Of a stretch of 64,000 nt of DNA, positions 27,701 to 34,046 are shown piece after piece. The DNA lies in NCBI RefSeq assembly GCF_016859285.1, contig NC_053418.1:5688521-5752520 (forward strand), given 5' to 3'. The notes beneath the pieces were generated by a model. The model did no database searches. It had not been told where the DNA came from and saw nothing but the letters and a program-made list of their open reading frames with translations. Source of the stretch: Xiphias gladius. Lineage: Eukaryota > Chordata > Actinopteri > Istiophoriformes > Xiphiidae. Each line of letters starts with the position of its first letter. Position 1 is the stretch's first letter. The translations under genes and the position numbers were made by a program.

Positions 27701-30700
27701 CAGCGTCAAATCAAACATTTGCAGATCTGTTTGTGAGAGGGTGTGAAGCCGATGAACCACTCTCCAACTCAGCCTTGACCACCGACTCTTAAATAAGGCC
27801 GTTGTCTTCCTAGGCCACGTCACCAACATATGTTTTAATCATAGAGTGTTACCTCCCTTTCCAGAATGCGAGCCCCCCTCTCAGTCCCCCCCCCCCCGAT
27901 CTAGGGCCTCTATGATAACACATAAATCTAACTCTGCATATTTAACCATATACCTCAAGTATGAAGACTTCAAACTGGGGAAACAGCTGGGCTCTGTCCA
28001 GAGGTAACAAAAATCTGACTACCAGAACCTCTAAAGCTCACTAATTAGGACACTGTTTCTCACTTGTGCCCGCACTTGTTGCCAGGCAACTGGTCCAAGA
28101 AATAGTCCGGTCACATGTTTTTACACGAAACAAAGCGATACAGGTCAGTTACTGAGCTTTGGAAGTGAGCTGGTTGGCAGAATTTGTTACCTTTAGACAG
28201 AGCCAGGCTAGCGGTTTCCCTCTGTTTCCAGTCGCTGTGCTAAGATAAGCTAACCGACTGCTAACAGTACATTCATATTTAGCATACAGACATGAAAGTG
28301 GCATGGATCTTCTGGTCTAACTCTTCGCAAAAATACGTATAAGCCTCTTTCCCAAAATGTCAAACTAATACTTTAAGTGAATTTTACAATCGTTCTACCT
28401 CATTTATTTATTGTTTTGTCCATTTGTCGTCCATTATTTCTTTGGTTGTTCTTTTAGTGCACCATCATTCCAACTTCCCAAAGACAACCAAGCACCTTGT
28501 ATCCTAGTGGGCCCAGGAACAGGTATCGCCCCGTTCAGAAGCTTCTGGCAACAGAGACTATATGAACTTGAACACAAAGGTTGGTTTTTTACTCATTACT
28601 TGAAGATATTTTTGTACTACATTATAGAGAAGCTTTGTGGTGGATTGCTGCAAATGAACCTGTAGACTGAATCTTCAATTTCATGGCTGCTTATGTGAAT
28701 ATCCAGGGCAAGTTGATTAATTTGTTCTTCCAGTTAAGATGCTTTCATATGCACCTCTGAGTACTAAAAGTTTGATCAAATCCCTGTCATTGATTTAGAT
28801 AATACACAAATGAGAAGAATATCGTTTCTACGTCTCCATTTAGAGTAACAAAGTAACTCTGCCTGTCCTCTTAAAGGGATTGAATCGTGCCCCATGATCC
28901 TGGTGTTTGGTTGTCGGCAGTCTGAGATGGACCACATCTACAAAGAGGAGACCATCCAGGCCAAGAACAAAGAAGTTTTCAAGGAGCTCTACACGGCCTA
29001 TTCCAGAGAACCCGGCAAACCAAAGGTACAAACACTGAACTGTCCATAACTGCAGAAAATTCAGCTTGTCACAACTCTCTTTGGACTGCTGTGTGGGTTT
29101 GAAACAAAATCACTGGGTAGAGAAAGGGCTGAATAAAAATAAGCTGTGGGTATATTCTGAGGTACACTCATTCCAATTCACATCATGTGTTTCCATTTTA
29201 CGGCTTTCAACTGTCGTTTTTCAGGTAAAATCTTTATCATTTGGTTGTTTGCAGTCCTCTAACCCCTTTCTGTTACTGTTCTGAATCATTCTTGTTTTGT
29301 TTAGTGATGTTCCTGTGAAAAGTGATCTTCAATAACTGAATTTAAAAGAAGAAAATAACATACAGAGTCTAATTTTTCATACTCTATATTTATTAAGTCC
29401 TTGGCAACAGTCTTTCAGCTTGCAGTTTGCAAATTCAACTACATTTTACTTTCTTCCCTTATCTTTCAGTTGTCTCCTGACTCTCGCATTGTTTCTTTGC
29501 CTACTTTTCTCACACTTGACTTTTTCATGCACATTCAACATTCCTCCTCTGCCTCTCTGTCAGAAATATGTACAGGATGTACTGCGGGAGCAGCTGTCAG
29601 AGACGGTGTACCAGTGCCTGAGGGAGGAGGGAGGACACATCTACGTGTGTGGGGATGTTACGATGGCCGGAGACGTTCTCAAGACTGTCCAGCAGATCAT
29701 CAAGCAGCAGGGCAACATGAGCCTGGAGGATGCTGGCTTCTTCATCAGCAAGCTTCGGGTAAGAGAGGGAAACAGTGCAGTTTCAATGTGCAGCGTTGTC
29801 ACCATGATGTTCACCATTAAACCCCACGAAGCAGCTTGGAGTGATGGCAGTGTCAGGAACTAGGGAGTCACTAGTTTGAATCCTAGATGAACTGTGAAAA
29901 TAGAGAATGAAAGGTGATCTACACCATTGCAGAGGTGCCATTGAGCAATGCAGTCAACGCCAGCCGAACAGACAAGGCTCTTCTACACAGCTCCTTCACC
30001 TGAATATATGTAACCGGGTGCTCGGCGTGGAGCTGCTGAAAAACAGAAGGCATGTTGAGTCAGAAAACCCTGAAAAAATAGAGGTTTAAAAACACTGTCC
30101 ACTGACTTATTCCCATTTGTGAATTCAAGGGGTACAAAGGATAAAAAATAACAATGTTACACGTCACCAAGCTCAATATTAACAAACTTACCTGTGGGTA
30201 GTATACAAATCAAGAGATGTTTTTCAGAACTGTTCAATTCACCATTCTGTAGTGCAACATCGCATGAAGAAGAAAATACAACATACACAAAATGAAAAGA
30301 AATACTATAGTAATACTTTAGAATGTATATTCAACTTTGAATTGTGCTCACCTGCCTTACCTGCGTTTCCTCCATGCCATTGGTTACACCGTTGGACGTC
30401 TGATCTTTAACCCTGCACAGAGGAAGATAATCTGTATGCAGTGTGAATGGAAATTTATAGCTCAACCATTTCTCAGTACTTCTAGTATAACTTCTGTTGT
30501 GAACTAAAAAAGAATCTGAAACCATCAAGTATTTTGTTTTTTTATTTGTCTCCTACAGGAAAAGGCCATACCTAACTATAAGGCAATACCCATCTCACCT
30601 ATTCTCCCGTTCTCTGTCTCCCTCTTTACCTTCATCATCTCACTGTTACCAGGATGAGAATCGCTACCACGAGGACATCTTTGGTGTCACCCTACGCACC

Positions 30701-32372
30701 TATGAGGTGACCAACCGGCTTCGTTCAGAGTCCATCGCCTACATTGAGGAGAGCAAAAAGGACTCAGATGAGTAAGTGGTTTGTATCTTGAATTTCCAGC
30801 ACTTTCCACAGGAAGCGCTGTCCCTTGAAGGCTTTTCCTAAGGGCAGATTGGGGATATAAAAACACGCAATCCTTTCTCCAAGGTAGGCCTGTACTTAAA
30901 GGAAAAAAAAACTTCTCACTGGTTAAAGTATTAGATTAAAGTATTAGTTTGTAGTTAAACCTCAGTGGGTTGGGCCAGAATAATAGCGAGTCTTGTGAAC
31001 TTTTGAAATGTCAATAGTAGAGGAGAGGCCTTAGGGTCGATAAAGGTTTATCTTATTGCCAATATCAATATGCCTAGTAAGTTTCATGGCAATATTCTTA
31101 ATAGAGTATCAGATATCTTGCATGCAACATTTTGGCTTTTAGTGTGACACAAATGACCACCACAATACATTTTATAATAACCTGCTCAGTAGATTTTGGC
31201 ATTTCTTCCTTACAAATGGATAATTTGGGTAAAGATGTTGAAGGAAAGGTCAGGGATTCGCCAGAATCATTAGGATTCATCCTGAATGGGTCATGAATTT
31301 CAATCAGTTTAAGTCGAGGGGAAATTTTGATGAAAAAAAACGTAGGATGACCAGAATCAGGAATCATCCTTTTGGGACAATAAATATCCACAGTAAATTT
31401 CAAATTTTCCATAGTACTGACAGGCTGAATCTTTGTAAAATGGAGTAATAGTTAGCATAGAAGAGGGATCTCAAACTAGCAGCCCAGGGACCAAATAGCT
31501 TTCCAATTTATTGTTCCATCTGGCCCACAGATTAATTTTTTTCTCCAGTCTTTTGTTTTGGAATAATCATTTCATTTTAGCAAGGCTGCAAAATCAGAGC
31601 ACACATGTTGCCTCTTTTGTTAGCTGCACTAAGTTTGAGACATTAACATTTTGGCTATTCTGTTTCAATGGTGTATTAGGAGACAGTTCAACTTTTGTTC
31701 CAGTGCTTTTATGGGCTTCAAATTTCATCATTCCCTCGTCTTGTCTGCTGCACCGCTGAACTGTGTGGGATTCTATGATGTGTTTTCTTATTTATCCATC
31801 TTTTTTATCAGAGATCCTTCTTTGCCACTCAAATTTGCCAGCCGGTTAGCTCATATTTCAGCTCATTGAGATTTATCCCAACCCGCGAGATTACCAGAGG
31901 AGCTCTAGTCCAACTCTAGCTCAACCAACCTGTAGTCGTTGGTGACGCCGATGTGTTTTCACCCCTAGTTTAAGATGAAAACAGAGTGGGTAACCATGGA
32001 AACCCTCGGAGAAGGGCCTTTAAACTAACAGGATTAGAGTGAAAGCGAGTGGCTCTGTTCCATATCTGTTTTTGTTTCCGTCGTTATTTGTGCATATTCA
32101 AGATTAAACACTTCATATACCCTTGCTATGAGAGCAGAACAAGGGCCCTACATGGCCACTATGGCTCATTAAGTACCAACATAATGCATCACAGACGATG
32201 GTTCCTGTGTGGATTGTCACTTGAATTTCACATTTGGCCATCACAGCCCTTGCTTGTTGGATGAGTAATGACTATAACATCTCTATTTCTATGTCTCTGT
32301 TGCTCTTTGTCTGTCTCTCTGTCTTTCGGTCTCTCTTTCCGCATTTTCTTTCTCAGGGTTTTCTGCTCGTAG
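1349..32372 (+). CDS. nos1: Neuronal nitric oxide synthase (nNOS), 27 exons, 5' partial
   Basis: Makes NO and citrulline from L-arginine, O2 and NADPH, as a calmodulin-activated homodimer. Coding exons: 1349-1451, 4415-4552, 8810-8955, 9603-9765, 10086-10177, 12467-12608, 12719-12858, 13843-14017, 14885-14986, 16596-16790, 17313-17398, 18020-18164, 19052-19156, 19243-19301, 19420-19536, 20617-20791, 21213-21351, 22863-22941, 23180-23373, 24667-24836, 26098-26308, 27312-27399, 28458-28579, 28877-29025, 29564-29758, 30653-30771, 32357-32372. They join in one open frame of about 1187 codons, against about 1198 for human residues 237-1434. Seen in order: zinc CxxxxC, haem cysteine (RCVGRIQW), arginine-binding Glu (GTEIGVRD), calmodulin helix, FMN motifs ([19 protein letters not shown]), autoinhibitory loop, FAD motif [14 protein letters not shown] motifs [13 protein letters not shown] and YVCGDVTM, and the regulatory tail. 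The neuronal isoform is chosen over NOS2/NOS3 from the autoinhibitory loop and the C-terminal tail ending VFCS (human VFSS). The exon with the PDZ domain is off-window. Confidence 0.97.
4415..4552 (+). CDS. nos1: nos1 exon 4
   Basis: 46 codons, phase 0 at both ends. Reads ...[20 protein letters not shown]..., nearly identical to human [18 protein letters not shown], the start of the oxygenase domain. Donor gtaagg at 4553. Confidence 0.95.
4785..5510. repeat. Degenerate dispersed repeat fragments in nos1 intron 4
   Basis: Contains the same two diagnostic words as the 21.8-kb copy (near 4799 and 5456) separated by diverged AT-rich sequence. An interrupted or decayed copy is the likely reading. 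Confidence 0.35.
6031..6060 (+). repeat. CAAA tetranucleotide repeat
   Basis: Seven CAAA-type units after a short A run, in nos1 intron 4. Confidence 0.9.
8810..8955 (+). CDS. nos1: nos1 exon 5 (zinc tetrathiolate cysteines)
   Basis: Reads [18 protein letters not shown]...DQYYTSIKR. The two cysteines spaced CxxxxC correspond to human Cys326 and Cys331, which bind the structural zinc at the dimer interface. The ATG at 8810 is an internal Met, not a start. The exon ends AAAAG and the intron begins GC (8956-8957), so the splice is GC-AG; this is forced by the reading frame into exon 6. Confidence 0.95.
9603..9765 (+). CDS. nos1: nos1 exon 6 (haem-ligand cysteine)
   Basis: Reads [13 protein letters not shown]...[26 protein letters not shown]. 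The Cys in RCVGRIQW is the proximal thiolate ligand of the haem. The first G completes the Arg codon from exon 5. Donor gtaatg at 9766. Confidence 0.97.
10086..10177 (+). CDS. nos1: nos1 exon 7
   Basis: Reads [31 protein letters not shown], almost identical to the human oxygenase domain. Acceptor cccag, donor gtataa; phase 2 end. Confidence 0.96.
11088..11350. mobile_element. Non-autonomous DNA transposon (MITE) with perfect 18-bp terminal inverted repeats
   Basis: Bases 11088-11105 are the exact reverse complement of 11333-11350. The 263-bp element lies in nos1 intron 7, is AT-rich and has no coding capacity. I could not find a convincing target-site duplication, so the superfamily is open. 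Confidence 0.75.
12337..12403. repeat. Inverted repeat with 13-bp arms in nos1 intron 7
   Basis: Arms 12337-12349 and 12391-12403 are perfect reverse complements with a 41-nt spacer. The spacer contains a 19-nt sequence (12360-12378) that also occurs at 7903-7921 in intron 4. A dispersed element is likely. Confidence 0.7.
12467..12608 (+). CDS. nos1: nos1 exon 8
   Basis: Reads [20 protein letters not shown] followed by [14 protein letters not shown]...NVEFTE. Oxygenase core, near the pterin/substrate pocket. Acceptor ggcag, donor gtacac. Confidence 0.97.
12719..12858 (+). CDS. nos1: nos1 exon 9
   Basis: Reads [20 protein letters not shown] then [27 protein letters not shown]. Separated from exon 8 by only 110 bp. 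The acceptor (actaag) has a poor pyrimidine tract, but the frame and homology leave no doubt. Confidence 0.95.
13843..14017 (+). CDS. nos1: nos1 exon 10 (substrate-binding glutamate)
   Basis: Reads [20 protein letters not shown] ... [20 protein letters not shown]. The Glu in GTEIGVRD anchors the guanidino group of arginine in NOS enzymes. Donor gtagtg at 14018. Confidence 0.97.
14885..14986 (+). CDS. nos1: nos1 exon 11
   Basis: 34 codons in phase 0: [20 protein letters not shown] then [14 protein letters not shown]. Human has [20 protein letters not shown] at this place. Part of the oxygenase domain near the pterin site. Confidence 0.96.
15598..15817. mobile_element. Fold-back/MITE-like element with perfect 21-bp inverted repeats
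   Basis: Bases 15598-15618 are the exact reverse complement of 15797-15817, in nos1 intron 11. The surrounding 15.5-15.9 kb is rich in TTTGTGCA-type words in both orientations, suggesting a larger palindromic element. No protein is coded. Confidence 0.65.
16596..16790 (+). CDS. nos1: nos1 exon 12 (pterin/dimer interface)
   Basis: 65 codons: [20 protein letters not shown] ... [20 protein letters not shown] ... RLTPSFEYQ. The [10 protein letters not shown] segment forms part of the tetrahydrobiopterin site in the NOS family. Acceptor tttttag, donor gtgaga. Confidence 0.97.
17313..17398 (+). CDS. nos1: nos1 exon 13 (calmodulin helix, first half)
   Basis: Reads [20 protein letters not shown] then AIGFKKLAK. 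The basic helix [11 protein letters not shown] starts the calmodulin-binding site and continues in the next exon, so an intron cuts the helix. The acceptor (gctgaag) has a weak tract. Confidence 0.95.
18020..18164 (+). CDS. nos1: nos1 exon 14 (calmodulin helix end, FMN phosphate loop)
   Basis: Reads [19 protein letters not shown] then [30 protein letters not shown] completes the calmodulin site and ATETGKS is the flavodoxin-type FMN phosphate loop. Donor gtacgc at 18165. Confidence 0.97.
18734..18767 (+). repeat. TG dinucleotide microsatellite (17 units)
   Basis: Uninterrupted TG run inside nos1 intron 14. Read in reverse it gives a spurious His-Thr open frame. Confidence 0.95.
19052..19156 (+). 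CDS. nos1: nos1 exon 15 (FMN domain)
   Basis: 35 codons, phase 0: [20 protein letters not shown] then [27 protein letters not shown] contacts the FMN isoalloxazine ring in this family. Followed by an 86-bp intron. Confidence 0.97.
19243..19301 (+). CDS. nos1: nos1 exon 16
   Basis: Short exon [20 protein letters not shown], beginning the autoinhibitory loop of the FMN domain. Its end corresponds to the human exon 16/17 boundary where the muscle-type mu insert is placed. The next intron is only 118 bp. Confidence 0.95.
19420..19536 (+). CDS. nos1: nos1 exon 17 (autoinhibitory loop)
   Basis: Reads [20 protein letters not shown] then [18 protein letters not shown]. Aligns with the human autoinhibitory loop, which slows electron transfer at low calcium and is found in NOS1/NOS3 but not in inducible NOS2. 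The VRFNS serine matches the rat Ser847 CaMKII site. Confidence 0.95.
20584..20608 (+). repeat. TG microsatellite next to the nos1 exon 18 acceptor
   Basis: A run of (TG)12 plus T ends 8 nt before exon 18 (AG at 20615-20616). It therefore occupies the position of the polypyrimidine tract. Confidence 0.95.
20617..20791 (+). CDS. nos1: nos1 exon 18 (FMN domain)
   Basis: Reads [20 protein letters not shown] then [14 protein letters not shown]...[35 protein letters not shown] is a strongly conserved FMN-binding segment. Donor gtcagt at 20792. Confidence 0.97.
21213..21351 (+). CDS. nos1: nos1 exon 19
   Basis: Reads [20 protein letters not shown] then [26 protein letters not shown]. Connects the FMN domain to the FAD domain. 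The acceptor (gtcaag) has a weak tract, but homology is clear. Confidence 0.95.
21775..21985. repeat. Dispersed fish repeat copy in nos1 intron 19
   Basis: Shares the words AGAAACACCTGT and ATTTATTGCAGGACTG with the 4785-5510 region of this window, and its layout resembles a non-autonomous repeat I know from other fish genomes. Boundaries are approximate. Confidence 0.45.
22186..22660 (+). mobile_element. LINE 3' end (CR1/L2/Rex-like), decayed
   Basis: One frame over 22191-22403 reads ...[21 protein letters not shown]..., matching the C-terminal signature RTNRFKNSFxPxAxRxLN of non-LTR retrotransposon polyproteins in fish. A 3' UTR-like stretch follows and ends in TTGAATCTTGAATCTT-type short repeats at about 22645-22660, as these LINEs do. 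Severely 5' truncated, in nos1 intron 19. Confidence 0.6.
22863..22941 (+). CDS. nos1: nos1 exon 20
   Basis: Reads [20 protein letters not shown] then QSPKS. Human has [25 protein letters not shown], the hinge before the FAD domain. Donor gtaagt at 22942. Confidence 0.93.
23180..23373 (+). CDS. nos1: nos1 exon 21 (FAD domain start)
   Basis: Reads [20 protein letters not shown] then [20 protein letters not shown]...[33 protein letters not shown] is a conserved NOS/P450-reductase segment. Confidence 0.97.
24027..24056. repeat. Perfect hairpin, 13-bp stem and 4-nt loop
   Basis: Arms 24027-24039 and 24044-24056 are exact reverse complements. Lies in nos1 intron 21; function unknown. Confidence 0.85.
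24667..24836 (+). CDS. nos1: nos1 exon 22 (FAD domain, connecting part)
   Basis: Reads [20 protein letters not shown] then [36 protein letters not shown]. Acceptor ctgcag, donor gtaaat at 24837. Confidence 0.96.
26098..26308 (+). CDS. nos1: nos1 exon 23 (FAD-binding motif)
   Basis: Reads [20 protein letters not shown] ... [20 protein letters not shown] ... [20 protein letters not shown] is the FAD-binding RxYS motif. Acceptor cccag, donor gtaagg at 26309. Confidence 0.97.
26758..26788. repeat. Perfect hairpin, 13-bp stem and 5-nt loop
   Basis: Arms 26758-26770 and 26776-26788 are exact reverse complements, with a GC-rich stem. Lies in nos1 intron 23; it could be the tip of a MITE. Confidence 0.85.
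27312..27399 (+). CDS. nos1: nos1 exon 24 (FAD motif)
   Basis: Reads [20 protein letters not shown] then [19 protein letters not shown] holds the GxCS segment that contacts FAD. Donor gtaaat at 27400. Confidence 0.97.
27478..28373. mobile_element. Palindromic fish MITE in nos1 intron 24, with a nested insertion
   Basis: The left end (27485-27560, CTTGGGAAAT...TTGCTTTCTTGCCGAGAG...) and right end (28280-28365, ...CTCTTCGCAAAAATACG...CCCAAAATGTC) are diverged inverted repeats of each other. The interior (AGCTCACTAATTA near 28036) matches a common percomorph repeat. A segment of about 27600-27960 lacking that pattern, with a C12 run at 27886-27897, appears inserted into it. Confidence 0.6.
28458..28579 (+). 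CDS. nos1: nos1 exon 25 (NADPH-binding)
   Basis: Reads [20 protein letters not shown] then [33 protein letters not shown] binds the NADPH pyrophosphate. The donor (gttggt at 28580) is unusually weak after the GT. Confidence 0.96.
28877..29025 (+). CDS. nos1: nos1 exon 26 (NADPH-binding)
   Basis: Reads [20 protein letters not shown] then [37 protein letters not shown] binds the NADPH adenosine-ribose end. Acceptor ttaaag, donor gtacaa. Confidence 0.97.
29564..29758 (+). CDS. nos1: nos1 exon 27 (NADPH-binding)
   Basis: 65 codons: [20 protein letters not shown] ... [20 protein letters not shown] ... [19 protein letters not shown] is the conserved nicotinamide-side motif. Donor gtaaga at 29759. 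Confidence 0.97.
29835..30030 (+). mobile_element. tRNA-derived SINE (V-SINE-like) remnant
   Basis: In nos1 intron 27. A polymerase III B-box-like word (AGTTTGAATCC, about 29873-29883) is followed by a core resembling the fish V-SINE segment (CCATTGCAGAGGTGCCATTGAG, split here as CCATTGCAGAGG and TGCCATTGAG, about 29924-29947) and then GGGTGCTCGGCG near 30016. The A box is degenerate. Confidence 0.5.
30653..30771 (+). CDS. nos1: nos1 exon 28 (C-terminal regulatory tail)
   Basis: Reads [20 protein letters not shown] then [20 protein letters not shown]. The serine in NRLRSES matches the activating Akt/PKA site (rat Ser1412). The donor gtaagt at 30772 follows GA; unspliced reading would give GAG then TAA. 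Confidence 0.96.
32357..32372 (+). CDS. nos1: nos1 exon 29, last four codons and stop
   Basis: Acceptor tctcag at 32351-32356. G completes Glu, then Val-Phe-Cys-Ser and TAG at 32370-32372. Human ends VFSS at the same place, which confirms this tiny coding exon. Confidence 0.93.
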
Positions 32373-33241
32373 GTCTATGAATCAGGGGGCTTTCCGACAA
32401 CAGCCGGTCTGGAGGACACAGCAACGCTGGTTAAAGAATACTGTGCCAATTTTTGTACTGTAAAAAATGGGTTTCTTTCTTTTTTTTTATACCAATGTTT
32501 CTGTTGGGCTCTGCAATTTTGTCTGTAGCAAGTTGGAAATGTTCTGTTCTCTGAGAATCTGTTTTGCTTGTTTGATGATACTTCCAAAAATTACAAATTG
32601 ATCATTTTGATTCATAATGTGTGCACCTAGTGTAATGACCTGCCTCATTGTGAATGCATGAACAAGACAAGAATATACTCAACAAATATAATATACTCTG
32701 TGTTATTGTTACAGTAAAAAGGCTTTTATTGAGATTTTATATTTGCAAGGAAATGTGTGGCATTGATAACAGACAGACATTTCTGATGTGTGGATTAAGT
32801 CGACTTTACATTTTAGGAAAGAATCAGGGCTGATCAAATCTTTTTGGGATGTTGGGCTGTTTTTTTGTTGTTGTTGTTGTTGTTTTTTAACATCAAAGGG
32901 TGTAGTTTCAGACATGGTTTGCAACATGAAAGATGTACAGGCATGCGGATGGACTGGCGTATTGACAGGTCACCCTGAATTATGAAATCGGCGATTCTGT
33001 CACAGACTCAACAAACATATTACCCAGCTCCTCACTGGCGAGCCATCAAAATGCATCCGCCTCTGTGCCAGCTCTCTTCTTAGTGGCCTGTCCGTTCTCT
33101 CTAAACATCATAATCTCACGTGTCCCTGCTGGTACTTGCCCACCCACAGAAGATTCATAGGAACGTGGAGGGCAGACACTAAAGAAGAAATCCGAACCTG
33201 TGTCACTGCATGTTAAAATAAACCAGTTATTAGGAAATAAA
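32373..33241 (+). other. nos1: nos1 3' UTR (probable)
   Basis: Non-coding sequence after the nos1 stop, up to two closely spaced AATAAA signals. It contains a GTT trinucleotide run (32867-32884). The real 3' end could lie further downstream, since mammalian NOS1 has a long 3' UTR. Confidence 0.5.
33217..33241 (+). terminator. nos1: Polyadenylation signals, nos1 (candidate)
   Basis: Two AATAAA hexamers at 33217-33222 and 33236-33241, about 850 bp past the stop codon. A MITE begins just downstream near 33300. Confidence 0.45.
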
Positions 33242-33299
33242 AACTTCTTCGGGGTTTCTCAGGTTTTATTTAATTATAGATGATTATTCAACATATACT

Positions 33300-34046
33300 G
33301 ACGTTTTGGAAACTATGCTTATTCTCTTTCTTTCTGAGCGTTTAGATGAGAATATTGATACCGCTCTCGTGTCTATATGAAGCTACAGCCAGCAGTCGGT
33401 TAGCAGGCGTTCAGACCCAAAACAGCCCGGCGTTAAAAACACAATGCAAGGAGTTGCGTTGGTTAGGGCGTGTTTTTTCATGTACCGGTGAGACATGAAA
33501 TACAATCCAGGAAGTCCAGTTTTAGTAACAGATCAGTGAATCTGAAGGTTTATCAAACACCAAAACACTGCACTTTTTAAAAATAATATTAAGAGACAGA
33601 ATTTTACAACTCTGGGAAGTTATATTTTGTCAAGATGATCACCGGATGATGTGTTGCATTATGGCAAAAAGCTGAACCAGGTTCCAGAGGTAAACCAGGT
33701 TCAGGTTTTGTTCAGCGTTGGCAGACTGGACTGGCTCCATTCAAATGAATGAGAGGGCTGCGCTTTTTTCACACAAAGCTAAAGTCAGTCTGAACACAGC
33801 CTTAGCTAGGTTTTTGTGCGGATTAAACAAACAAGACATAACGTGCTAGTAAAGCTTTTGCTATCCTTGAAATGATAACATTTCCTCTGTTTTTACAGTC
33901 TTCATGATAAGCTAAGCTAAGCCGCTTCGGCCTGTAGCATCACATTTTTACCATACAAACATTAAAGCTTTATTGATCTTCTCATCTTACCGTCAGCAAA
34001 ATAACAAATGATCTCTTTTTTCCCCAAGATGTCAACTATACTATTC
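33300..34046. mobile_element. Second copy of the palindromic MITE, interrupted
   Basis: Left end 33300-33403 (GTTTAGATGAGAATATTGAT, CTCTCGTGTCT, AGCTACAGCCAGCAGTCGG) and right end 33905-34046 (GATAAGCTAAGCTAAG..., ATTGATCTTCTCATCTTACC...) match the element at 27478-28373. The interior, about 33405-33870, starts GCGTTCAGACC and looks like a different element inserted into it. Confidence 0.55.

Noticed and set aside
29860..29900. Possible functional tRNA gene
   Set aside because: Only a B-box-like word is present. The A box and cloverleaf stems are missing, and the following core is SINE-like.
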